A stretch of 64,000 bases of DNA, taken from Acidobacteriota bacterium (GTDB lineage Bacteria > Acidobacteriota > Blastocatellia > Pyrinomonadales > Pyrinomonadaceae). The stretch covers positions 496,001-560,000 of the forward strand of contig JAEWFC010000030.1 in NCBI GenBank assembly GCA_023389035.1. The letters run 5' to 3'. The notes beneath the pieces are model-generated. The model saw only the letters and a list, made by a program, of their open reading frames with translations. It had not been told where the DNA came from and ran no database searches. How positions within the stretch are numbered: position 1 is the first letter of the stretch; each line of letters opens with the position of its first letter. A program made the position numbers and the translations under genes. Below, in pieces: positions 7,008 through 14,398 of the stretch.

Positions 7008-9164
7008 ATGAAACTCAAAGGAAAAAGATTCGGGACAGTTCTAAAGGCGGCGGCTACACTGGCGGTCGCCGTTGCGTGGATCTCGGTACCGCTCATGAGC
7101 GACCGGGTCGCAGCCGGCGGCGTTCCGATCCTGGTTCGCACCGCCAACTTAGTCAGCCCAAGCGGCAGCGTTAATCCTCATGGCTTCGCCGAATATGAGC
7201 TCTATGCGAATGGACATCGCGAACTGGAGATAGAGGTTGAAGATGTAAATCTCCCCGCCGGAACGGTAATGAATGCGGTCGTTGACGGTAACTCCGTAGG
7301 CTCACTGATCTTACAGTCCGACCGCCGCGGCGAGCTGAAGCTTCGCACCGAAGACGGCCAGAACGTACCGGTCACGAATGACGGGTCTACCGTACAGGTT
7401 ATCGCGAATAACAATGTGCTCGTCGCAGGCATTTACGGCGGCGGTGGGCCAAACCCCGGTCCTACAGCAAGCCCGAGCCCGACATCATCGCCTACGGGCA
7501 GCCCGAGCCCCGGCCCAACGGCATCGCCGACGGGAAGTCCAAACCCCAGCCCGAGCCCCAGCCCGACATCGTCGCCAAACTCTGGGAATCTCTTTGCGGG
7601 CTTAACGGGCCCAACGCTCAACGGCGTTCTCCCGAGCGGTTACGCGGAATTTGAGATCCACAGCAGCCGGCTTGAACTCGAGATCCGCTTGCGTCAGATC
7701 AATCTGCAGTCGGGAAGTTCGCTGCCCGTCCGTGTTGATAACGTAGCGGTAGGCAACGTGGTCGTGGAAAGCGATGGTGAGGGACGTCTGCGTCTTCGCA
7801 CCGACAATGGCCAGACAGTGCCGCCTGTCGTGGTAGGCTCGACCATAACGATATCTTATGCCGGTAACATTATCTTGAACGGTGTCTTCGCCGGATTCAG
7901 CGGTCCAAGTCCAAGCCCAAGCCCGAGTCCCAGCCCATCGCCGGGAAGCACCCCTGGACCGACACCCAGTCCGAGCCCATCGCTCGGGCGGTCGTTCGAG
8001 GCCCATTTAACCGGAAGCGGGGTGCAGCCGCCTGTGCAGACGAACGCTACGGGCGAGTTCAAGGTCACGCTGAACGCGGCTGAGACGCGGGCGACGATCT
8101 TTGGCGAATTTCACAACCTCGGAAGCACCCAAACCGGTGCCCGCATCGAAACGACCACGAGCACTGCTGTGACGGTGCACGACTTTGGTGCCATCGGCGG
8201 TTCTAATGGTAACTTTGCCTCGGTGACTGTCGATGTATCGGCAGCCCTTGTTCAGCAGCTCCGAACTGGTCTCTGGTCGGCGGTGATCACGAGTTCGGGC
8301 AATCCCGGTGGCGAGATCCGCGGACGTCTGATACCGCGTTCCAACGAAAGCGATTTTGACGGTAACGGCAGCCATGATTTCGCCGTCTTCCGTCCGTCAA
8401 CCAACGTCTGGTACTCACAGAACGAATCGGGTTTCTCGGCAACCGTCTTCGGCAGCGGTGACGACAAGATCGTCTCCGGAGACTACGACGGTGACGGAAA
8501 GACGGACACTGCGGTCTTCCGGAATGTCAACGGGAACGGCGTGTGGGAGATCAGGCGAAGCTCTGACGGCGGCATAACCGCTGCCCAGTTTGGATTCGCT
8601 ACGGACACGCCCGCACGCGGAGATTTCGACGGCGACGGCCGTGCTGACATCTCGGTGTACCGTCCCTCTACGGGCGTCTGGTACGTGCAGCGAAGCAACG
8701 ACCGCGGTTATTCGATAGTGCAGTTCGGACTTCCGGAAGACAAGCCGATGCCCGCCGACATGGACGGCGACGGTAAGGATGACGTCGCTGTATTCAGGCC
8801 TTCGACCGGTATTTGGTACTGGCTTCGAAGCGTAGACGGGGCTTTCGGTGCAGTCCACTTTGGGATGAACGGTGACGTTCCGGTCCGCGGTGATTTCGAT
8901 GGTGACGGCAAAAACGATCTGACCGTCTATCGTCCGTCGACCGGAGTCTGGTACACCCTTAAAAGTACGGGAGGCTTCCAGATCCTACAGTTCGGGCTAA
9001 ACGGCGACATTCCGGTAGCTGGCAACTACGACGGCGATGGGAAAACTGACGTGGCCGTGTTCCGTCCGTCAGACGGCTACTGGTACATCCTGCGGACAAC
9101 GGATGGCACATTCCAGGCGTATCCGTTCGGCCTCGATGGGGATATTCCGCTCGTCGCTCGGTAA
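7008..9164 (+). CDS. Secreted repeat protein: two beta domains, CHRD domain, FG-GAP/VCBS-type repeats
   Basis: 718 residues, preceded by GAAAGGAAG-type ribosome-binding sequence. Signal peptide at 1-35. Two related beta domains (~45-145 and ~200-300; shared pattern 'LELEIxLxxINL...LRLRTDNGQTVP') are joined by low-complexity Pro-Ser-rich linkers (PSPSP/PTSSP) at ~148-195 and ~303-325. A CHRD domain (~328-440) begins FEAHLTGSGVQPPVQTNATG and ends GNPGGEIRGRL. The last ~270 residues are six repeats of the form 'DxDGDGxxDxxVFRPSTGVWY...FGxxGDxP', a calcium-binding FG-GAP-like beta propeller. It probably acts on the cell surface or is released, in adhesion or matrix; no catalytic residues are seen. 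The same repeat type occurs in the protein at 55481-59209. Confidence 0.9.
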   Translation: MKLKGKRFGTVLKAAATLAVAVAWISVPLMSDRVAAGGVPILVRTANLVSPSGSVNPHGFAEYELYANGHRELEIEVEDVNLPAGTVMNAVVDGNSVGSLILQSDRRGELKLRTEDGQNVPVTNDGSTVQVIANNNVLVAGIYGGGGPNPGPTASPSPTSSPTGSPSPGPTASPTGSPNPSPSPSPTSSPNSGNLFAGLTGPTLNGVLPSGYAEFEIHSSRLELEIRLRQINLQSGSSLPVRVDNVAVGNVVVESDGEGRLRLRTDNGQTVPPVVVGSTITISYAGNIILNGVFAGFSGPSPSPSPSPSPSPGSTPGPTPSPSPSLGRSFEAHLTGSGVQPPVQTNATGEFKVTLNAAETRATIFGEFHNLGSTQTGARIETTTSTAVTVHDFGAIGGSNGNFASVTVDVSAALVQQLRTGLWSAVITSSGNPGGEIRGRLIPRSNESDFDGNGSHDFAVFRPSTNVWYSQNESGFSATVFGSGDDKIVSGDYDGDGKTDTAVFRNVNGNGVWEIRRSSDGGITAAQFGFATDTPARGDFDGDGRADISVYRPSTGVWYVQRSNDRGYSIVQFGLPEDKPMPADMDGDGKDDVAVFRPSTGIWYWLRSVDGAFGAVHFGMNGDVPVRGDFDGDGKNDLTVYRPSTGVWYTLKSTGGFQILQFGLNGDIPVAGNYDGDGKTDVAVFRPSDGYWYILRTTDGTFQAYPFGLDGDIPLVAR

Positions 9165-9187
9165 TGAAAAAACCAAACGGGCGGGAT

Positions 9188-9211
9188 GCTGAATAGCAGC
9201 AACCCGCCCAG
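9188..9211. terminator. Hairpin after the FG-GAP gene
   Basis: GGGCGGG / CCCGCCC arms with an inner TGCT/AGCA pair lie about 20 bases after the stop. The T tract is poor, so it may be an RNA-stabilising hairpin rather than a strict intrinsic terminator. Confidence 0.5.
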
Positions 9212-9283
9212 ATAAAGAACCATCCAAACGTCAGCTTCGGAAAACTAATAGGATAGCGATCAGAAGCGTTTGTTTGGACCGAA

Positions 9284-9320
9284 GGCCCCGGCTGGATTCG
9301 CCCTCCTTATAGCCGGGGCC
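9284..9320. terminator. Perfect 10-bp inverted repeat between convergent genes
   Basis: GGCCCCGGCT (9284-9293) and AGCCGGGGCC (9311-9320) are perfect complements with a 17-nt loop. It stands between the plus-strand FG-GAP gene and the minus-strand DinB gene and could stop transcription from both sides. Only a short T run follows. Confidence 0.65.
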
Positions 9321-9323
9321 GCT

Positions 9324-9863
9324 TTACGTCGATACGACGGATAAGCGATCTTCGATCTGCTTTAAGTGCCGCATCGCGTGGCCACCTCGTAGTAAAAGCC
9401 ACTCATGCGCGGACAGGTCGCCGAAGATCGGATGCGGAAATTTCGATGCGGTACCGTCCCAACGGTAAAATTCGCTTCGAAGCTCGGCAAACCGAGCTTC
9501 AGTTTCCGCGATCTTCTGCAGGGACATCTCAATAGAAACTCGGCCGGTGGGATGTACCTGTTCCGGTGCCGCTAGCTTGGTCGTCGCCGCCGAGCCCCAT
9601 TGCTCAATGAATGCTTCCGATATATACAGCTTGCCATCGGAGGTGAGGTCGTCCTTCTTTGATCGAGAAAGCAGTTTCGCGCAGATCTTGAACATCGCCT
9701 CATCGACAATAGCCACGTGCTCGACAAGCTGCTCTAATGACCATGTCTGTCCCGTTGGTATCTCGCTCGTCCGCCTCGGGCTCAGACCGCTCACCGCCGT
9801 GCCGAGTCTTGCTATTGCAGTCGCATTGAAGCTGTAGACGTCGTCGATCGTATTCAGGTCCAT
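9324..9863 (-). CDS. DinB-family protein (four-helix putative metal-dependent enzyme)
   Basis: 179 residues matching the DinB/YfiT-type four-helix bundle: an early 'TWSLEQLVEHVAIVDEAM' helix with a histidine in the usual metal position, and a late 'HEWLLLRGGHAMRHLKQIEDR' helix with further histidines (His-x3-His pattern). Members include bacillithiol/mycothiol transferases and many uncharacterised proteins; the substrate cannot be given. It starts 1 bp after the lipoprotein stop, so it is probably translated from the same mRNA as the lipoprotein and M61 genes. Confidence 0.85.
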   Translation of the reverse strand: MDLNTIDDVYSFNATAIARLGTAVSGLSPRRTSEIPTGQTWSLEQLVEHVAIVDEAMFKICAKLLSRSKKDDLTSDGKLYISEAFIEQWGSAATTKLAAPEQVHPTGRVSIEMSLQKIAETEARFAELRSEFYRWDGTASKFPHPIFGDLSAHEWLLLRGGHAMRHLKQIEDRLSVVST

Positions 9864-9864
9864 T

Positions 9865-11184
9865 TTAGTTTCCTGATGCCTGCGGGGTGAGTATTAATCG
9901 GTGCCAGCGTGGAAAGCTTGATACGCTGTCAGTCTCGTTCAACATCCGCTTGATAAATGCGGTCTGAAAATAGAGCTGGTCGTCGGTTGGCCAATGCAAA
10001 GCGACGATCGGATTGAAGGAGGCAAGCGTGTTCTCATCTGGCAGTGTCGACGGAGCGGCATTAGCGTCGACGTTGGTCGGAACAACGGTATTATCGGATC
10101 CGTTAGTATTCGACGCCCCAAGCTTGATCGATTGATCGCGGTCGTACGCCTGCGATGAAAGAAGGAGATTATTCCGCAACGGAATAGCCGCCTGTGTCGG
10201 CACATTACCGCCAGCGTCGTATAAACGAACCTGCTTATCGAACGCACAAGCGATCTTGGTGGAATCCGGAGACCAGACCGGCTGCACTGACGTGAGAGCG
10301 TCATCGAGTAAGCGTTCGCGTCCGTTCTTTTCAACAACACGCGGACGGCCCGCCGGAACAAATACCTGCCCGGCAGCCTCCGCGTTGCGTTTTACGTACT
10401 GCCACTCAGCGACCGTAGCCGCAAGTGTTGCGAGCTTTGTGCTGTCAGCGGACCAGACGTAGTAGTAATAGATCAGGCTCTCGTTCTGCGTTAGCGGCCT
10501 GGCACCCATCCCATCCGAATCGGCAACGTAAAGCTGCTCTGTTCGGAACGTCAGGATCCCGACCGGTGCCGGTGGTGTAGGAGCTGCATTGGCTGGCGGT
10601 TCGGAGACCCCGGGATCAGTATTTGCATCGGGCAGCGGTACCTCAGGATCCTGAACTGCATCGGCAATGTCTTCAGTAACGCCGGCCGCAGGGCGTATGG
10701 CATTCTCGTCGGCATCCGAGGCCGCCCTCAGCATTGCGACAAACGCGATCGTCGTGGAGTCCGGTGACCACGCGATCGTGTCCGGGAAGTGTACCGCCAT
10801 CAGATCCGAGGTTACTTTGTTGAGGAGCGTACCGTCGGATGCATACATATCCAGCCGATAATCTTCCGGCTGATCGCCAACGCGGTTGTAGACGACTGCG
10901 ACGCGCTTTCCGTCAGGCGAGCCGATAGTTCGTGCTACAAATTCCTGAGGCCGCGTGCTTTCGAACTTCATCTGCACGGTAGCAAACTTCGCCGGGTCGT
11001 CGACCGCTGCCGCTTGTTCGGTCGGTGCAGGTACGTCCGGCTCGTAACGATAACTGAGGCGAACCGCAGGAACCTCGCTCAAAGACTGCGGCAGGCCGCC
11101 ACCTGTCTCTTTCGGCACTTCCTGGCAGGCCGCTGCAAAGGTCACTGCGGCCAGCAAGGCGAAGATCCGATTAAAGTTCGGCAT
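9865..11184 (-). CDS. Lipoprotein with WD40/TolB-like beta-propeller repeats
   Basis: 439 residues. A lipoprotein signal is clear: hydrophobic segment, then FAAAC with the lipidated cysteine at 20. The body has repeats of the TolB/PD40 type: 'SPDGKRVAVVYNR', 'AWSPDSTTIAFVA', 'VWSADSTKLATLA' and 'VWSPDSTKIACAF'. A Pro-Ala-rich insert lies in the middle. It is probably a periplasm-facing lipoprotein acting as a binding scaffold. It overlaps the end of the M61 peptidase gene by 14 bp, which points to translational coupling. The ligand is unknown. Confidence 0.85.
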   Translation of the reverse strand: MPNFNRIFALLAAVTFAAACQEVPKETGGGLPQSLSEVPAVRLSYRYEPDVPAPTEQAAAVDDPAKFATVQMKFESTRPQEFVARTIGSPDGKRVAVVYNRVGDQPEDYRLDMYASDGTLLNKVTSDLMAVHFPDTIAWSPDSTTIAFVAMLRAASDADENAIRPAAGVTEDIADAVQDPEVPLPDANTDPGVSEPPANAAPTPPAPVGILTFRTEQLYVADSDGMGARPLTQNESLIYYYYVWSADSTKLATLAATVAEWQYVKRNAEAAGQVFVPAGRPRVVEKNGRERLLDDALTSVQPVWSPDSTKIACAFDKQVRLYDAGGNVPTQAAIPLRNNLLLSSQAYDRDQSIKLGASNTNGSDNTVVPTNVDANAAPSTLPDENTLASFNPIVALHWPTDDQLYFQTAFIKRMLNETDSVSSFPRWHRLILTPQASGN

Positions 11185-13063
11185 TCAGATACTCCCTGTA
11201 AAGCTTCTTCTGAGCTTCGGTGGGTGCGGTTACCGGACTGATCGAAAATTCCTGCCGCGTGTTCGCCCCGAGAACGAAGTCGATCGTACGAAGCTGATCG
11301 AACCTGAACAAAGAGAGCTTCACTGTATCTCCGGGCTTTTTCTCGGCGAGGTAACTGTTCATAAACGACGTACTTGCGCGGTAACCATCTATCGCGATGA
11401 TCTGGTCGCCCGTATTAAGGCCCTGCTCATATGCCGGCGTACCTGCACGAACCGTTCGGATCGTCAGTCGATCGCCCGCCTCTGCGAGATCAGCACCGAT
11501 ATAAGCTTTATCCTTGTCGGGCTGTCTCACTTCGACCTTTAGGCCGACAGCGGAAACGATCGGATCGTAGTCGATCTCCGCTGTGCCGCGAACGTACTTA
11601 TCAAAGAAGTTCTCGAGGCTCGCTCCGGCCGCCTTTTCTGCCGAGCGTTGGAAGTCAGCGGGCGAAAAATTGCGGTCCTTCTTCCCGAAATCGTCATAAA
11701 GGTCCCGCATAACAGTATCGAGCGACGACTTGCCCCCGGAAAGTCTTCGGATCTCGATATCAAGCAGCATCGCGACCAGATCACCTTTGTCGTAATACGA
11801 GATCTGGTTGTTTACGGAGTTTTCATCCTGGCGATAATACTTGATCCATGCGTCAAAGCTCGCTTCTTCAAGACTCGTCTCAAATCGGCCCGGGCGAGAG
11901 TGCAGATCATTGATCAATCCGGCCTTGCCGCTCAAAAACTGATCGTCAGTGATCAGTCCGGCCCGCCGAAGCAAAACGCTTTCGTAATATGAGGTTACGC
12001 CCTCGGCGACCCAGAGCAGCGTCGTGTAATTCTCGTTCTCGTAATCGAAAGGCCCGAGAGCGTCAGGGCGGATCCGCTTAACATTCCATAGATGGAAGTA
12101 TTCGTGTGCAACAAGATTAAGGAATGCGATGTACCGGGCACGCGGCTTGAAACCAAACCGGTTCCACTGCAGTGCGGTGGAATTGAGATGTTCCAACCCG
12201 CCGCCTCCGCGAAGATTCAATATGAACAGGTAATCATCCATCGGCAGTTCGCCGAAGATCTTCACGCCCTCTTCGGCGATCTTTGTCGTATCGCGTGCGA
12301 TCGCATTGAGATCATAATTACCTTCGCCGGTGACGATAAAACGGTGTGGTTTGCCCAGAACATCGAAGGTTATCTCGGTAAAGTCACTGACCTCGAACGG
12401 TGAATCGTAAAGTATGTCGTAATTTTCAGCCCTGAACGTGTTTGCAGGGCCCAGGACCGGACGCAGACCCGTGGCGACCTTCCAATTACCATGCGGGACA
12501 ACAGTCACCGTCGATGGTGCGGCGAGCTGGCCTTTCGGAAACATCAGCAAGGCACCATTGTTCCAGAAAGCGTGTTCATCGTTCAGCTCGTTCGTGCGGA
12601 CCGTAAGCTCATTCGAATAAACGCGATAGCTCACGACTATCTCTCTAGCACCTCGCGTATCAAGCTCCCAGGTATTCTTGTTGATCTTTCGCCACGACAG
12701 ATCGCGGCCTGCCGCATCTTTCGCAGCAAAATCCTGCACGTGCCTGGCGTACTCACGGACAAGATAACTGCCGGGCGTCCAAACGGGCATTTTCAGCTCG
12801 GTTCGATCTGCGAAGGACGAGGCTTTTACACGCATTTCGACCTCGAGGAGATGAGTCGAAGGTTTGGACATTGAGACCGTGTAACTGATCTCGGGCACTG
12901 CGGCCTGCTTTTGTTCTCGTAAAACGTTGGCCGTGGGAAGCGCCGACGGGATCGCATGAGCCCCCTGATACATCGCTGCAACGCAAATAGCCGTTAGTAC
13001 CAGATATACTGCGATCGAGCGACCTCCGCCGATGCGGGGATATGAGGTTCTTGATAGTTTCAT
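11171..13063 (-). CDS. M61-family metallopeptidase with PDZ domain
   Basis: 630 residues from the ATG at 13063; an ATG at 13153 would add 30 residues and abut the divergent gene, so I chose the inner one. Signal anchor at ~15-35. An M61 N-terminal beta domain ('YTVSMSKPSTHLLEVEMRV', 'MPVWTPGSYLVREYARHV') is followed by the thermolysin-like catalytic domain with zinc motif HEYFH (320-324) and the downstream 'WVAEGVTSYYE' glutamate. A PDZ domain follows ('YIGADLAEAGDRLTIRTVRAGTPAYEQGLNTGDQIIAIDG'). The M61 family contains glycyl aminopeptidases; the exact specificity here is unknown. Periplasmic. First gene of a three-gene unit with the lipoprotein and DinB genes. Confidence 0.93.
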   Translation of the reverse strand: MKLSRTSYPRIGGGRSIAVYLVLTAICVAAMYQGAHAIPSALPTANVLREQKQAAVPEISYTVSMSKPSTHLLEVEMRVKASSFADRTELKMPVWTPGSYLVREYARHVQDFAAKDAAGRDLSWRKINKNTWELDTRGAREIVVSYRVYSNELTVRTNELNDEHAFWNNGALLMFPKGQLAAPSTVTVVPHGNWKVATGLRPVLGPANTFRAENYDILYDSPFEVSDFTEITFDVLGKPHRFIVTGEGNYDLNAIARDTTKIAEEGVKIFGELPMDDYLFILNLRGGGGLEHLNSTALQWNRFGFKPRARYIAFLNLVAHEYFHLWNVKRIRPDALGPFDYENENYTTLLWVAEGVTSYYESVLLRRAGLITDDQFLSGKAGLINDLHSRPGRFETSLEEASFDAWIKYYRQDENSVNNQISYYDKGDLVAMLLDIEIRRLSGGKSSLDTVMRDLYDDFGKKDRNFSPADFQRSAEKAAGASLENFFDKYVRGTAEIDYDPIVSAVGLKVEVRQPDKDKAYIGADLAEAGDRLTIRTVRAGTPAYEQGLNTGDQIIAIDGYRASTSFMNSYLAEKKPGDTVKLSLFRFDQLRTIDFVLGANTRQEFSISPVTAPTEAQKKLYREYLNAEL

Positions 13064-13153
13064 TAGCGTCAATTCTACTATTAATCGGCGGTTTGCTAAA
13101 ATTCGTCTGACCGCGAAAACCGCGAGCTTTCGGCGTGGTCGAGCTTTAACCAA

Positions 13154-14398
13154 ATGGAAACCAAGAAGCAGTCGGAACGGTTCTTTACGCCGCCGCTGAT
13201 AATCATTTTCGTAACGGTCTTTATCGACCTGGTCGGGTTCGGCATTGTCATCCCGATCCTGCCCTTTTACGCGAACAACGCGCCGTTTTACGCGACGCCG
13301 CTCGAGATAGGCCTTCTTTGGTCCATCTATTCGTGGATGCAGTTCATATTTTCGCCGATCCTCGGAAGGCTCTCCGATCGGTATGGCCGCAGGCCTATAT
13401 TGCTTATCAGCCTGATGGGTTCCGCTGTCGGGTTTTTAATACTCGGGCTGGCTGATTCGCTGCTGGTCCTGTTCATCGGACGTGTGGTGGGCGGCATTAC
13501 CGGAGCGAATATCTCGACAGCACAGGCGTATATCGCCGACGTTACCACCCGTGATCAGCGGGCGAAGGGGATGGGGTTGTTCGGGGCGGCTTTCGGGCTT
13601 GGCTTCATATTGGGGCCTGCGATCGCCGGGATCTTGAGTACATGGGGCGTGAACGTGCCGTTCTTTTTCGCGGCGATCCTTTCGCTGGTCAATTCGATCG
13701 CTCTCTACTTTTTGCTTCCCGAATCGATCAAACCGGGCCGCCGGCCGGAGCGGGACGAAGGCAGCCGGATCGCGAATCTGGTCGGTTCTCTGAAAGAGAA
13801 GCGTTTCGGATTCGTAAATCTCACCTACTTCCTTTTGGTCACGTCGTTCTCGATCATGACCTACGCTTTTGTGCTGTTTACGGCCGCACGATTTGGTTAT
13901 GACGCAGCTGAGAACGGCTACCTGTTCGCTTTCATCGGATTCGTATCAATAGTAGGGCAAGGTGTGCTCTTTGGAAGGCTCGAGAAAAAGTATGGCGAGT
14001 CGCCGCTGGTCATCGCCGGCTGCATCATCATGGCTATCACGCTTTTCCTGATGCCGATGATAGGGCCTCTCGCCGGTGGTCTGCCGGCTCTGCTTATTAT
14101 CGGTGCGTTTTTGTCGTTAGGTAACTCGCTTGCTTCGCCCGCACTCACCAGCATCGTTTCACGCATTTCGCACGAAGAGGAACAAGGTAAAGCCCTGGGG
14201 ATAATGCAGTCGGGTGCGAGCCTGGCGCGAGCGATCGCGCCGATGATCGGCGGCGTGCTTCTCAATAATGCGATGGGTTCTCTGGACGATTCAACGATCG
14301 GAAGAACGTTTCGAGCAGCGGCACTGATAATGGTCGCCGCAGCGGCTGTCGCTATCTACTCGCACGGATTACTGATCAAGCACACAGATGTCAGCTGA
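13154..14398 (+). CDS. MFS drug/proton antiporter, TetA-like (DHA1)
   Basis: 414 residues with about 12 hydrophobic segments. The loop 2-3 motif A is textbook (GRLSDRYGRRP), and 'VVGGITGANISTAQAYIADVT' with 'GAAFGLGFILGPAIAG' match motifs B and C of proton antiporters, the TetA/DHA1 group. The last ~8 bp overlap the end of the convergent kinase gene. The drug or metabolite exported cannot be predicted. The M61 gene is divergent, 90 bp away. Confidence 0.92.
   Translation: METKKQSERFFTPPLIIIFVTVFIDLVGFGIVIPILPFYANNAPFYATPLEIGLLWSIYSWMQFIFSPILGRLSDRYGRRPILLISLMGSAVGFLILGLADSLLVLFIGRVVGGITGANISTAQAYIADVTTRDQRAKGMGLFGAAFGLGFILGPAIAGILSTWGVNVPFFFAAILSLVNSIALYFLLPESIKPGRRPERDEGSRIANLVGSLKEKRFGFVNLTYFLLVTSFSIMTYAFVLFTAARFGYDAAENGYLFAFIGFVSIVGQGVLFGRLEKKYGESPLVIAGCIIMAITLFLMPMIGPLAGGLPALLIIGAFLSLGNSLASPALTSIVSRISHEEEQGKALGIMQSGASLARAIAPMIGGVLLNNAMGSLDDSTIGRTFRAAALIMVAAAAVAIYSHGLLIKHTDVS

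Noticed and set aside
13064..13153. N-terminal extension of the M61 peptidase to 13153
   Set aside because: It would leave no space for the divergent MFS promoter and precedes a good signal anchor starting at 13063.
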